From NCBI GenBank assembly GCA_965200045.1, contig OZ241330.1, positions 1,860,001 to 1,924,000 of the forward strand: a stretch of 64,000 bases of DNA, in the 5' to 3' direction. The DNA is from Bin25 sp026709415 (lineage in GTDB: Bacteria > Bacteroidota > Bacteroidia > Flavobacteriales > Flavobacteriaceae). The position numbers were made by a program, and so were the translations under genes. The notes beneath the pieces were generated by a model. The model was given only the letters and a program-made list of their open reading frames with translations. It searched no databases and was not told the DNA's origin. Shown in pieces: positions 9,692 through 17,713 of the stretch; within the stretch, counting starts at the first letter, position 1, and every line of letters starts with the position of its first letter.

Positions 9692-10185
9692 TGTTCACGA
9701 TAGGTTTGGGTAGAAAACGCAACACCAAAGTTTTTATCCACTAAATGATCCAGTTCATTGGCTTTTAAACCGATTTTAATAATACTCTGGTGGTGAATGC
9801 AGTGATCCAAGCAAAAGGCTAGTTCTCGATCTAAATTGGTAGCAATCCCATCGGCTTCAACAATGCACTCTAGTTGAAGATTTAAATTAATTTTCTCAGG
9901 ATCGGATAAATTTTGTAGACAAGTGATTATTTCATCGATTGCTTGGACGCCGGCTGATGGGGTATTTTCTAAAATTTTATCGCGAGGTCTTAAATCATAA
10001 TTAACCACATCGTCTTTTCTAAAAAATAGGCAACATCTATAAAATTCTATGATGTGTCGAAAATGTTCACCGATTGAAGCATCGTAAAGCAAATCACTTT
10101 TCATAGTAAAATCTTCAACTGAAATATTAGATAACAAACTTTTGAGTTGTGTCAAAACGATATGATGAGGTTCAAAATTTTTCAT
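9679..10185 (-). CDS. DinB/YfiT-like four-helix protein
   Basis: 168 aa, with widely spaced metal-ligand-like histidines: GEHFRHIIEFY near residue 35 and LDHCIHHQSIIKIG near 130. That pattern and the predicted helical content fit the DinB/YfiT superfamily of divalent-metal-binding four-helix bundles. Many members are thiol-dependent transferases or hydrolases; the substrate is unknown here. Its ATG overlaps the ATP-grasp stop by 4 nt, and its 3' end overlaps the NRDE start by 13 nt, so the three products are probably made together. Confidence 0.72.
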   Translation of the reverse strand: MKNFEPHHIVLTQLKSLLSNISVEDFTMKSDLLYDASIGEHFRHIIEFYRCCLFFRKDDVVNYDLRPRDKILENTPSAGVQAIDEIITCLQNLSDPEKINLNLQLECIVEADGIATNLDRELAFCLDHCIHHQSIIKIGLKANELDHLVDKNFGVAFSTQTYREQCAS

Positions 10186-11228
10186 GCTTTAATAATATTA
10201 TGTTGTTCTTTTTTATTTCTAAAATCGATGATCCCCTGAACAAAACTATTGATTGAAACGGGTGGAGAATGTTTGATTTGGTGTACACTTAGACGATGAA
10301 TAATACGCATGTGTTTGAATATTTCTTTATAGGCATTAACCAATCCAAATTTGGGCGAATAGATATGAATCGGTTCGGAATTTACGCCATTGATTTCTAA
10401 AATCTTTATGCCCTCATCGTTTTTAAAACTATTCCAACTATTAATACGTAAATCAAATCGACCATAATCAAAATTTGGAATCATAGAAGCTTTTTGATCA
10501 ATCCATTGCATCATTTGATCAGAGTACAAGTGATTTCCATTTAAAAATGTAGTTCCCAAATTATGATTCCCAATGGGTTCGACTATAATTTTTTCGCCAC
10601 GTTTTAAAACTTGGTTCCAACGGTTTTTAAATCTTTTTTCTATCTGTTTTTTTCTCCTGCTAATTCTGGGGTTTTTTAAAACCAATTTTCCAAGAGTCAA
10701 TTGACCATCCCCTTGAATAGTACAAAACTTTTTTAATCCAATGGAAGTGATATTTCCTTTTCCATCGATATCTTTATAGTAGAGTATCCCTATTTCAATG
10801 GGATAATCGATATATTCTTGAAGAATAAAAGTTTGGTAGGGAACTTCTTTAAAATATTGTGAAAGTTGTTGCTCATTTTGGATTTTCGAAACTGATTTAC
10901 CTCTTTCTCCGATATCTGGTTTTACTATAATGGGGTAGTCCATGTGATGAATTTTTAACTGTTTTATAATTTCAGTTAATGGCATATGACGGTTAACGAC
11001 ACATGAAACGGGTACATTTTCCTTCGGTAAATATTTTAAATATCCATATTTAGAACTCAAAAAAGCCCCTCCAAAATTCATACATCGATTTATGGAGGTA
11101 AAATAAAGTAGCGATCGAGCCTTTATACCTAAAATGAGCCAATAAAAAAGGGCCGGCAAATAAAAAACCCATAAAGGCCAGTACTCATAATAATAGATTC
11201 TTTGAAAAAAGACTGAAAGTCTTGACAT
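10182..11228 (-). CDS. ATP-grasp domain protein, possible membrane association
   Basis: 348 aa. The first 40 residues are aromatic and hydrophobic (YWPLWVFYLPALFYWLILGI), so it may be membrane-anchored. The ATP-grasp core follows: YPIIVKPDIGERGKSV near residue 100 as the lysine/glycine nucleotide loop, QEYIDYPIE near 145, and a metal-binding end in DLRINS with KILEINGVNSEP near 275. ATP-grasp enzymes ligate a carboxylate to an amine or thiol through an acyl-phosphate. Related genes are often labelled D-Ala-D-Ala ligase, but this is not Ddl. The substrate is unknown. Confidence 0.75.
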   Translation of the reverse strand: MSRLSVFFQRIYYYEYWPLWVFYLPALFYWLILGIKARSLLYFTSINRCMNFGGAFLSSKYGYLKYLPKENVPVSCVVNRHMPLTEIIKQLKIHHMDYPIIVKPDIGERGKSVSKIQNEQQLSQYFKEVPYQTFILQEYIDYPIEIGILYYKDIDGKGNITSIGLKKFCTIQGDGQLTLGKLVLKNPRISRRKKQIEKRFKNRWNQVLKRGEKIIVEPIGNHNLGTTFLNGNHLYSDQMMQWIDQKASMIPNFDYGRFDLRINSWNSFKNDEGIKILEINGVNSEPIHIYSPKFGLVNAYKEIFKHMRIIHRLSVHQIKHSPPVSINSFVQGIIDFRNKKEQHNIIKA

Positions 11229-11235
11229 AAAGAAT

Positions 11236-11664
11236 CTACCGCTTTAGTGTAATGACTTCTTTAAGTAAGACCCAACATGAAACATGGAGTTTTTGCGAAA
11301 TGATATAAAAGGTCAGTTTACTGAGTACCAAAGCAATTATGGCCATGATAAAAAGCTCACCATGATCTGATTGATCGTTCCATTTAACAACAATGCCAAC
11401 GTCTGTAAATAAATGGGTTAATACGGCCCCTATCATGAGACCGATCGATAAAAACAATCCCTTCAACACCGTTTGAGGCACTAAAACCAATAGGCCAGTT
11501 ATTAGTTCAATGATGCCCAATAAGACCCGTCCCCACGGCTCGACACCCAAGGTTGAAAAAATATGAACGGCTTCTGGATGAGCGGTAAATTTAAAATACA
11601 AAGATTGTATCAATATAGCGGCAATGGCTACTCTGAGAATATAAAGCCAATGAGGAAGTTTCAT
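11236..11664 (-). CDS. DoxX family membrane protein
   Basis: 142 aa with four hydrophobic segments, consistent with the DoxX/MauE-like four-helix membrane family. The first helix is followed by LYFKFTAHPEAV, and ELITGLLVLVP forms the second. It is separated by 7 nt from the ATP-grasp gene and by 16 nt from the YHS gene, so it is part of the same operon. Function not assigned; many DoxX proteins are linked to redox or sulfur chemistry. Confidence 0.8.
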   Translation of the reverse strand: MKLPHWLYILRVAIAAILIQSLYFKFTAHPEAVHIFSTLGVEPWGRVLLGIIELITGLLVLVPQTVLKGLFLSIGLMIGAVLTHLFTDVGIVVKWNDQSDHGELFIMAIIALVLSKLTFYIISQKLHVSCWVLLKEVITLKR

Positions 11665-11680
11665 AATCTATGTGTCAAAA

Positions 11681-12157
11681 TTAATTCGATGAGTTTTCGG
11701 TCAATTTAGCCCACTCTTTATCTGCTTGTGATTTTAATTCAGCCGTATTTTTTTGCCATCGCTTCAGGGTATCCGTTCCCCCTTTTTTGTAGAACAAGTA
11801 CAATTTTCCGTTTTCTATGGAATATGCTTTTGGATTGACACTGACTTTTTCGCCCTTTCTCCCCATCGCATAGGCACACCACCCACCATATTGTGGGGTA
11901 TATTTCAAAGGAGATTGTTCAAAGATATCTTTGTTTTTTTGGCTAGTAAAAAGATAGGTTACCCCCTGAAACGTAGAAGTTATATTCTGGTCTCCTTCTA
12001 ATGCTTGATCTTCCGTAAAATAAGCTACAACATCATAACCACTAGCAGCGACATTCTCTTTATCGGTATTATACATGTTATCTTTTTTCTTTTGAGAATA
12101 GGTTGAATTTACCAAGCATAACAAAAGCATAACTGAAATCACATAAAGGCTATTCAT
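11681..12157 (-). CDS. secreted YHS domain protein
   Basis: 158 aa with a signal peptide (MNSLYVISVMLLL to NSTYSQ) followed by a YHS-type metal-binding domain. AASGYDVVAYF, then FTSQKNKDIFEQSP, KYTPQYGGWCAYAMGRKG and the closing WQKN segment match periplasmic YHS proteins of Bacteroidota. A frame is open to 12259, but those extra 34 residues lie across the divergent tRNA promoter region, so the ATG at 12155-12157 is the likely start. First gene of the YHS-DoxX-ATP-grasp-DinB-NRDE operon. Confidence 0.85.
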   Translation of the reverse strand: MNSLYVISVMLLLCLVNSTYSQKKKDNMYNTDKENVAASGYDVVAYFTEDQALEGDQNITSTFQGVTYLFTSQKNKDIFEQSPLKYTPQYGGWCAYAMGRKGEKVSVNPKAYSIENGKLYLFYKKGGTDTLKRWQKNTAELKSQADKEWAKLTENSSN

Positions 12158-12221
12158 AAAATTTTTGAGTTGGTTGGCTTGCAAATTAATAAAGTAATAC
12201 CAATATGGTCCATATTGTGTT

Positions 12222-12251
12222 TTGAAATTTTGAAAATACAATGTAGTTTTG
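12222..12251 (+). promoter_or_regulatory. predicted promoter for tRNA-Glu and rpsT (TTG-N19-TAGTTTTG)
   Basis: TTG at 12222-12224, 19-nt spacer, then TAGTTTTG at 12244-12251. Both elements and the spacing match the Bacteroidota sigma-A consensus. Transcription would start a few bases before the tRNA. Confidence 0.65.
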
Positions 12252-12264
12252 CAAACCAAATTTT

Positions 12265-12336
12265 GGCCCGTTCGTCTATCGGCCAGGACGCCAGGTTTTC
12301 ATCCTGGAAAGAGGGGTTCGATTCCCCTACGGGCTA
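12265..12336 (+). tRNA. tRNA-Glu (TTC)
   Basis: A full cloverleaf can be folded. The acceptor GGCCCGT pairs with ACGGGCT (G1-U72 wobble). The anticodon stem CCAGG/CCTGG encloses loop TTTTCAT, giving anticodon TTC. The T-arm has GTTCGATTC. The discriminator is A and CCA is not encoded. It is followed 22 nt later by rpsT, probably on one transcript. Confidence 0.95.
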
Positions 12337-12358
12337 CTTATTAACCGAATAATTCATT

Positions 12359-12613
12359 ATGGCGAATCACAAATCAGCACTAAAGCGAATAAGATCTTCT
12401 GAAAAGAAAAAACTACAGAATCGATACCAACACAAAACGGTACGAAATGCCATGAGGGATTTTAAAAAATTAGAAGATAAAAAAACCGCTACCAAACGCT
12501 TTCCAGAAATCGTTTCTATGATTGACAAATTGGCAAAAAATAACGTGATACACCAAAATAAGGCCGCCAATTTAAAATCTAAAATCAATAAACATTTGGC
12601 AAGTATTTCATAA
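12359..12613 (+). CDS. rpsT: 30S ribosomal protein S20
   Basis: 84-aa basic protein beginning MANHKSALKRIRSSEKKKLQN, typical of bS20, which binds 16S rRNA in the bottom of the 30S body. Length and the helical basic composition are as expected. It lies directly behind tRNA-Glu. Confidence 0.96.
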   Translation: MANHKSALKRIRSSEKKKLQNRYQHKTVRNAMRDFKKLEDKKTATKRFPEIVSMIDKLAKNNVIHQNKAANLKSKINKHLASIS

Positions 12614-12828
12614 ACTATAGAAATACTGAAACCCCTTTTACCACCAGTTCAACTCAAACTATAGTTAGATTATTCAGTTGATGGAACCGATGGTTCGGTG
12701 CGAGACAATACCTTTAAAGTGACTTTTTTCGCAACAGCGAACTGACCTTATTGAGGTGTGTTTTTGAAGTATTTGTGCCTCTCAATTTAAATAGAGAGCG
12801 GATTTACTACTGAATAAAAAGTTGTGCA

Positions 12829-14397
12829 TTAGCTGCCCATCGTAGCAATAAACTCTGAATTGTCTTTAGTTCTTTTAAAACGATCTAACATTAATTCAAT
12901 GGCTTCAACAGGGGTCATATCGGCCAGCATTTTTCTTGCAATCCACATTTTACGCAGTAAATTTTCATCAATCAATAAATCTTCTCTTCGCGTGCTTGAT
13001 GATAATAAATCGATGGCTGGATATAAACGCCGATTAGCTATTCGACGATCTAATTGAAGTTCCATATTCCCCGTTCCTTTAAATTCTTCAAAAATAACTT
13101 CATCCATTTTGGATCCTGTTTCGGTCAACGCCGTCGCAATGATGGAAAGAGAACCCCCGTTTTCTATATTTCTTGCAGCTCCAAAAAACCGCTTGGGCCT
13201 TTGCAATGCATTAGCATCAACACCCCCGCTTAATATTTTTCCAGAAGCCGGTTGAACGGTATTATAGGCTCGAGCTAATCGAGTAATAGAGTCTAATAAA
13301 ATAACGACATCATGTCCACATTCGACCAATCGTTTTGTTTTTTCTAAAACGATATTGGCAATTTTGACGTGTCTGCTAGCGGGTTCATCAAAGGTAGAGG
13401 CGATCACTTCTCCATTGACATTACGTTGCATATCGGTGACTTCTTCAGGTCGCTCATCGATTAACAATACAATAAGATAAACTTCAGGATGATTGGCTGC
13501 TATGGCATTAGCGATATCTTTTAAAAGCATGGTCTTACCCGTTTTGGGTTGAGAAACGATCATACCTCTTTGTCCTTTACCGATAGGAGAAAACAAATCC
13601 ATCATACGAGTTGAAACAGAACAATTGAGTTTTGCCAATTCAAACTTTTCTTCAGGAAACAATGGAGTCAGATGCTCAAATGCAACACGATCTCTGACTC
13701 GCGAAGGAGGCATTCCGTTGATGTACTTTAATTTGATAAGAGGAAAATATTTTTCACCAACCTTGGGTGGTCTAACATATCCTAAAACGGTATCACCGGT
13801 TTTAAGACCAAATAATCGAATCTGAGATTGACTAACATAAATATCATCAGGAGAAGAGAGATAATTAAAGTCTGAAGAACGTAAAAAGCCATACCCTTCA
13901 TTCACCACTTCTAAGACACCCTCCGCATCAACAAACCCTTCAAATTCGTATTTTGAATCTCTGTAATTCGGCTGCTCTACTTTTGGAGTGTTCTTGGGAG
14001 TGTCATGTTTATTTGGACCTTCGAATTCAGGCGAGATTTGAGACTCTTCACTTTGCTTTCCATTGGGATCATCAGTCGGAGATATCGTTTCCTTTCGGAT
14101 TTTATTTGGCTTTTCATTTTGAACCCCATTCTCAATTGGAGCTCGTGATTTTGGGTTGTTATTAGTAAAAGAGTCCTGGATTTTTACAGACTGATGATTT
14201 TTTAATGCTTTTTTTGTTTCGGCATTAGTTTCATCCATTTCGATATTGGCCAAATCAGGATTTTTTAAAATCTCTTCGGAAATATATTGAATCAAATCTC
14301 CTTTACTAGTTTTAGATGTTGAGCTTTTTCCTAGACGCTTGGCAATTTGTTTTAATTCTGATAAGGTTTTAGCAGGTAAAGTGATTATTTCAATCAT
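12829..14397 (-). CDS. rho: transcription termination factor Rho
   Basis: Hexameric RNA helicase ending transcription of untranslated RNA. The 522-aa product has the N-terminal helix bundle (LSELKQIAKRLGKS) and a charged Gln/Asn/Glu/Lys-rich insertion at about residues 50-150 typical of Bacteroidota Rho. The cold-shock-like RNA-binding domain includes GYGFLRS near 170. The ATPase core has Walker A in SQPKTGKT near 285, DERPEEVTDM and LLDSITRLARAYN. The upstream side is interrupted 100 nt before the start codon by the transposon at 14498-17612, which may have separated rho from its own promoter. Confidence 0.96.
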   Translation of the reverse strand: MIEIITLPAKTLSELKQIAKRLGKSSTSKTSKGDLIQYISEEILKNPDLANIEMDETNAETKKALKNHQSVKIQDSFTNNNPKSRAPIENGVQNEKPNKIRKETISPTDDPNGKQSEESQISPEFEGPNKHDTPKNTPKVEQPNYRDSKYEFEGFVDAEGVLEVVNEGYGFLRSSDFNYLSSPDDIYVSQSQIRLFGLKTGDTVLGYVRPPKVGEKYFPLIKLKYINGMPPSRVRDRVAFEHLTPLFPEEKFELAKLNCSVSTRMMDLFSPIGKGQRGMIVSQPKTGKTMLLKDIANAIAANHPEVYLIVLLIDERPEEVTDMQRNVNGEVIASTFDEPASRHVKIANIVLEKTKRLVECGHDVVILLDSITRLARAYNTVQPASGKILSGGVDANALQRPKRFFGAARNIENGGSLSIIATALTETGSKMDEVIFEEFKGTGNMELQLDRRIANRRLYPAIDLLSSSTRREDLLIDENLLRKMWIARKMLADMTPVEAIELMLDRFKRTKDNSEFIATMGS

Positions 14398-14489
14398 AAC
14401 TATGGAATTGAGAATGAAGACCTATGAAAGATCTATAAGAAAGGAGGTAAAAGGTTAATGTTTCAAATGATATTGATTAGGATGCGACC
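14398..14489 (-). promoter_or_regulatory. remaining rho leader between start codon and transposon
   Basis: 92 nt between the rho ATG and the left target duplication. No strong TAnnTTTG box is seen in it. The best upstream candidate, TATATTTG, now lies beyond the transposon at 17714-17721. Confidence 0.35.
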
Positions 14490-14497
14490 TAATTTTA
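14490..14497 (+). repeat. left 8-bp target-site duplication TAATTTTA
   Basis: Identical in sequence and orientation to 17613-17620. The two copies directly abut the terminal inverted repeats. An 8-bp duplication is the length reported for IS1595-family insertions. Confidence 0.92.
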
Positions 14498-14523
14498 GGG
14501 GATTATATACTTAAGTGCCAAAA
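14498..14523 (+). repeat. left terminal inverted repeat, 26 bp
   Basis: Begins GGGGATTATATACTTAAGTG and is the exact reverse complement of 17587-17612. Identity stops immediately inside (G against T). Confidence 0.95.
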
Positions 14524-14562
14524 GCCACTTGATTTTTCGTAACAGACGGCACTATTTGAATT

Positions 14563-14709
14563 TTATCGCTTAAACCCTGGTAAAGGACGCAACACCCGAC
14601 GCACTAATTCTTCAGGCGTAGTATCAATGCGGACATCTTCTTCCAATTCGGCTTTCTTGGGTTGGTAGTCGTAAGGTTTAATTTTTGGGTTTTTAGGTTT
14701 TGGTTTCAT
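14563..14709 (-). CDS. 48-aa charged passenger ORF in transposon
   Basis: Short ORF from the ATG at 14707-14709 to the TAA at 14563-14565, 46 nt downstream of the endonuclease gene and inside the left inverted repeat. The product starts MKPKPKNPKIKPYDYQPKK, continues with an acidic DVRIDTTPEELVRRVLRP and ends LPGFKR. No helix-turn-helix is apparent, so a C-protein role is not supported. It could be an accessory of the RM unit or an antitoxin-like small protein. The composition and clear start/stop argue that it is a real gene. Confidence 0.55.
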   Translation of the reverse strand: MKPKPKNPKIKPYDYQPKKAELEEDVRIDTTPEELVRRVLRPLPGFKR

Positions 14710-14755
14710 TTTAAAAAGTAAAAAAATAATTTATCAATAGAATTGCATATTTAGT

Positions 14756-15646
14756 TCATTTAGGTTGAATTGATGCTTGAGCTATAAAAAAAGGGCCATT
14801 TAGGGGGTGATGAAGTATTGAAACTTTTGTATCTAACTTTAAATCTTTATCAATATCGTTATATGCCTTATTAAGGTTACGGTAACCAATACAATTTTTT
14901 ATTTCTACAGGAACTGAGTGCCAATCATAAAAATTTTTTTGCTTTGAATCAATAGATTCATGATGTAAAAATGTTAATGTGTTATCTCCTATCATAGAAT
15001 AGATTTTACTGTTAAGCAAATTAGCATTAGGGTCTACTTCTGTCATTACTCTAAAGCGAATCTTTACTGATGAATTTTCAATTTGTCTTGTTTTAGCAAA
15101 TTTTGATTGTTTTACTTTAAAAACACTGGAAATTTTATTTAATGCTGATGGATCTATCATGGAATCAATAGCTACCTGATTGAAGGATTTTGTTAATAAA
15201 TCATCAACAGATATTGTTTCAAAAAAAGAACCCCCTACTAATATTGTTTTCGATAATGGATATGATGGCGTTTGTTTAATACCTCTTATCAAATAATATA
15301 CATCTCTGTATTCTAATTCTTTTTTATTCTGAGAAGAATGAATTAACCTATCTTGTATGTTCTTTGGCAATTCCTCAAATCTTTTTTTAGCCGTTGGTAT
15401 AGTCGAATTAAAAGATGCTATTTGAAATGATTTTGAGCTTTTCATTTCAATTAATTCACCTCCACTCAATTCTGAATCTTCATTAATTTTTAAAACCATG
15501 TCAGGAAATCCTGATTTTGATTTAGCAGCGATAATTTCTTCTGGATAAGGAAAATCTTCTAAGTTATTATCTTGTATAAGATACCCTCTTTTGCACATCA
15601 AATGTGCAAAAAAATGATAGATTGAAGATATTTTTTGAACACTCAC
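14756..15646 (-). CDS. predicted type II restriction endonuclease, PD-(D/E)xK type
   Basis: 296-aa protein without a family I recognise by overall sequence. Near the N-terminus it has GFPDM (Asp49) and, 18 residues on, GGELIEMKSS (Glu67-x-Lys69) at the end of a hydrophobic strand. This is the PD-X(n)-ExK arrangement of PD-(D/E)xK nucleases. Its ATG overlaps the methyltransferase stop by 4 nt. A nuclease motif coupled to a solitary adenine methyltransferase makes a restriction enzyme the best reading. Recognition sequence unknown. It is carried by the IS1595-type transposon. Confidence 0.68.
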   Translation of the reverse strand: MSVQKISSIYHFFAHLMCKRGYLIQDNNLEDFPYPEEIIAAKSKSGFPDMVLKINEDSELSGGELIEMKSSKSFQIASFNSTIPTAKKRFEELPKNIQDRLIHSSQNKKELEYRDVYYLIRGIKQTPSYPLSKTILVGGSFFETISVDDLLTKSFNQVAIDSMIDPSALNKISSVFKVKQSKFAKTRQIENSSVKIRFRVMTEVDPNANLLNSKIYSMIGDNTLTFLHHESIDSKQKNFYDWHSVPVEIKNCIGYRNLNKAYNDIDKDLKLDTKVSILHHPLNGPFFIAQASIQPK

Positions 15647-16500
15647 GCTACTATGGTGTTAAATTCCATATTTTCATTTTTAAATTCAGGCCAAATCTGA
15701 TTTAACTTTGGAGTGAAACGATACAAATATCGGTATTTATCTATTAAATCAGATGAACCGATGTTAGTTAATCTTTTTTTTATACATCTTATGTTAACTG
15801 AATCTTTTTCTATCCCAATAGATTTTCTATTAGTTTGTAAAGCCACTGATAAAGTGGTTCCCGTTCCACAAAATGGATCGCATATATAATCACCTGGATT
15901 TGTTGAAGATAATATCATCCTTAACAATAAAGCTATTGGAGATTGTTGATTATGGACTCTTTTTCCATTATCAAATCGAATAACCTCATCTCCAGCATAA
16001 TACCCTGAAGTCAATTCACGAATATCATCCCAAACATCTGGTATATAAATACCATTATCACGAGGTTTATATCCATTAATTAAAGGCGGATCTATTCTTA
16101 ACTTATTAAATACTCTGGGACGTAAACCTTTAGTAGCAAAAACAATTATTTGGTAGGATTTACTAAATCGGATATTAGATGGAATTGCTGAAGTTTTTTT
16201 TTTCCAAATTATTAAATTTTGAAAAACCCATCCTGTCTTACGTAACACGTTCATTACATAATCAACATTTTTTTCTCTTTGCATAAAATAAATAGCGGCA
16301 CCATTTGTAGATAGTCTAAACAAATGACTGCATATATCTTCCATCCACTTCCAATAATCACTTTCTAACATAGAATCGTTATGTAGTCTATATTTTTTCC
16401 CTTGATTAAAAGGTGGATCAAGAAAGGTGAAGTCAATTTCCGACTCACTTTTCATTTTTAAAAATTGATAACAATCCTTCTCTATAATTTTATACTCCAT
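15643..16500 (-). CDS. DNA adenine-N6 methyltransferase, beta class
   Basis: 285-aa methyltransferase of the N6_N4_Mtase family. Catalytic motif IV (LDPPFNQG, residues about 27-34) comes first and the SAM-binding motif I (CDPFCGTGTTL) near residue 220. This order is that of beta-class enzymes, and DPPF points to adenine-N6 rather than cytosine-N4 (usually SPPY). The target-recognition region lies between them, roughly residues 120-185. It is 30 nt downstream of the transposase and overlaps the endonuclease gene, so it is the protective partner of a type II RM system. Site unknown. Confidence 0.88.
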   Translation of the reverse strand: MEYKIIEKDCYQFLKMKSESEIDFTFLDPPFNQGKKYRLHNDSMLESDYWKWMEDICSHLFRLSTNGAAIYFMQREKNVDYVMNVLRKTGWVFQNLIIWKKKTSAIPSNIRFSKSYQIIVFATKGLRPRVFNKLRIDPPLINGYKPRDNGIYIPDVWDDIRELTSGYYAGDEVIRFDNGKRVHNQQSPIALLLRMILSSTNPGDYICDPFCGTGTTLSVALQTNRKSIGIEKDSVNIRCIKKRLTNIGSSDLIDKYRYLYRFTPKLNQIWPEFKNENMEFNTIVA

Positions 16501-16530
16501 AATAAAACAATATAGTTAATTTATTTTTAT

Positions 16531-17526
16531 TTAAGGATGAGAGCCATTCGACAATCCATTACATTGCTTCAATGTAGTATAAGATAAGGATTTATCTTTC
16601 AAACCTTCTACCATCCATCCCATCTGATCCAATGTACCCATTTCTCGAATGTTTTGCTTTCCAGCAAATTCCATAATGTATTTATCTAAGTGCTTGGGAC
16701 TGATTTTATGAAATGTCCCTTGATACGAACGTTTTAACATCGACCAAAAAGACTCGATGCCATTGGTATGGGCCATATCGTTCACATATTCACCGACACT
16801 ATGTTTGACCGACTCATGCGGACGATTCAATCCTTTGTATAGTAAACTTTCATCCGTATAGACTTGTGTTGTTGGTTCTGTATTTCCTTCCACAAAAGAT
16901 TGAATATTCTGCTTATTAGGTTCAGACATCACTTGTGCAACCACTTGTTTCGTTTCTCGGTTTTTCATACCAATGACGGCTTGTTTTCCAACGGCACCTC
17001 TTCCTGCTTTCAATTTCTTATTCGCATGTTTATTCTTTTCTTTCCCACCCATATAAGTTTCATCAGCTTCCACTTCACCAGAAAATAAGTCCATCAAAGC
17101 CCCCATATCATAGGTTTTTCGGATACGATGAGCCAAATGCCACGCTGATTTTTGGGTGATATTCAAGTCCCGATGTAATTTCATCGAAGATACGGATTTA
17201 AGGCTTGTAATCATCAAATAAATGGCGATCGCCCATGTTTGATAGCCCAATTTACTGCTTTGCATCACCGTTCCCGTTCTCACGGAAAAACGTGGTTTCC
17301 CGGGACAATCACGACAACGATGCGTCATGGATGAATGAGCTATGTTCGATTGCACATTTTTGGAACCACAATAAGGACATACGGGGCCATCAGGCCATAC
17401 GATCTTTTCCATCCATAAACGAGCCGTTTGATCATCAGGAAACTTTTGAAATAGTTGTGGTAAACTCAATCCCTTTCGATTGTTTTTACCTGGTGCATTT
17501 TTTGTTTTGTTCATATTCTTTATCAT
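16531..17526 (-). CDS. IS1595 family transposase
   Basis: 331-aa DDE-type transposase. An N-terminal zinc ribbon (CPYCGSK with CRDCPGKPRFSVRTGT) is followed by a helical region and the ISXO2-like catalytic domain. Acidic positions are seen in VEADETYMGG, QVYTDES and NGIESFWSMLKR. The ORF appears complete and undamaged. It is the first gene inside the right inverted repeat and would act on the 26-bp ends of this element, and possibly on the related ends at 37890 and 39280. Confidence 0.95.
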   Translation of the reverse strand: MIKNMNKTKNAPGKNNRKGLSLPQLFQKFPDDQTARLWMEKIVWPDGPVCPYCGSKNVQSNIAHSSMTHRCRDCPGKPRFSVRTGTVMQSSKLGYQTWAIAIYLMITSLKSVSSMKLHRDLNITQKSAWHLAHRIRKTYDMGALMDLFSGEVEADETYMGGKEKNKHANKKLKAGRGAVGKQAVIGMKNRETKQVVAQVMSEPNKQNIQSFVEGNTEPTTQVYTDESLLYKGLNRPHESVKHSVGEYVNDMAHTNGIESFWSMLKRSYQGTFHKISPKHLDKYIMEFAGKQNIREMGTLDQMGWMVEGLKDKSLSYTTLKQCNGLSNGSHP

Positions 17527-17538
17527 TTAAAGACACGA

Positions 17539-17569
17539 CAAAGATATGGCATACTGCTGTAAAAACCAA
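17539..17569 (-). promoter_or_regulatory. predicted promoter of the transposon (TTG-N20-TATCTTTG)
   Basis: On the minus strand, TTG at 17567-17569, 20-nt spacer, then TATCTTTG at 17539-17546. Transcription would start only a few bases before the transposase ATG. It lies inside the right end, so the element brings its own promoter, reading through the RM genes towards rho. Confidence 0.6.
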
Positions 17570-17586
17570 ATTTAATTTTCAACTAT

Positions 17587-17612
17587 TTTTGGCACTTAAG
17601 TATATAATCCCC
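17587..17612 (-). repeat. right terminal inverted repeat, 26 bp
   Basis: Exact reverse complement of 14498-14523, ending in CCCC at 17609-17612. Confidence 0.95.
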
Positions 17613-17620
17613 TAATTTTA
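17613..17620 (+). repeat. right 8-bp target-site duplication TAATTTTA
   Basis: Identical to 14490-14497, directly outside the right inverted repeat. Confidence 0.92.
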
Positions 17621-17713
17621 AGTATGTGTCAATTTATCAAAAATCGCTGAATAAATTAAATTCTGATGAATCCTTTCCACTGAGAATACGCATTGTGGAA
17701 AATCTATCGATTG

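Larger units (their letters stand above)
14498..17612 (-). mobile_element. IS1595-family transposon carrying a restriction-modification system
   Basis: A 3,115-bp unit bounded by perfect 26-bp inverted repeats and flanked by a perfect 8-bp duplication. All genes run on the minus strand in the order transposase, DNA methyltransferase, predicted endonuclease, 48-aa ORF. The two RM genes overlap by 4 nt. Intact ends, duplication and ORFs imply a recent insertion. The single transposase and lack of a second IS copy mean this is not an IS-IS composite transposon: the RM genes are passengers inside one element. Confidence 0.93.

Noticed and set aside
12614..12828. Small hairpins between rpsT and rho as terminators
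   Set aside because: A GAACC/GGTTC and a CTCTC/GAGAG stem are visible but short and without T-tracts, so I could not support a terminator call.
14498..17612. Composite transposon made of two IS copies
   Set aside because: Only one transposase gene and one pair of ends are present; the RM genes lie inside a single element.
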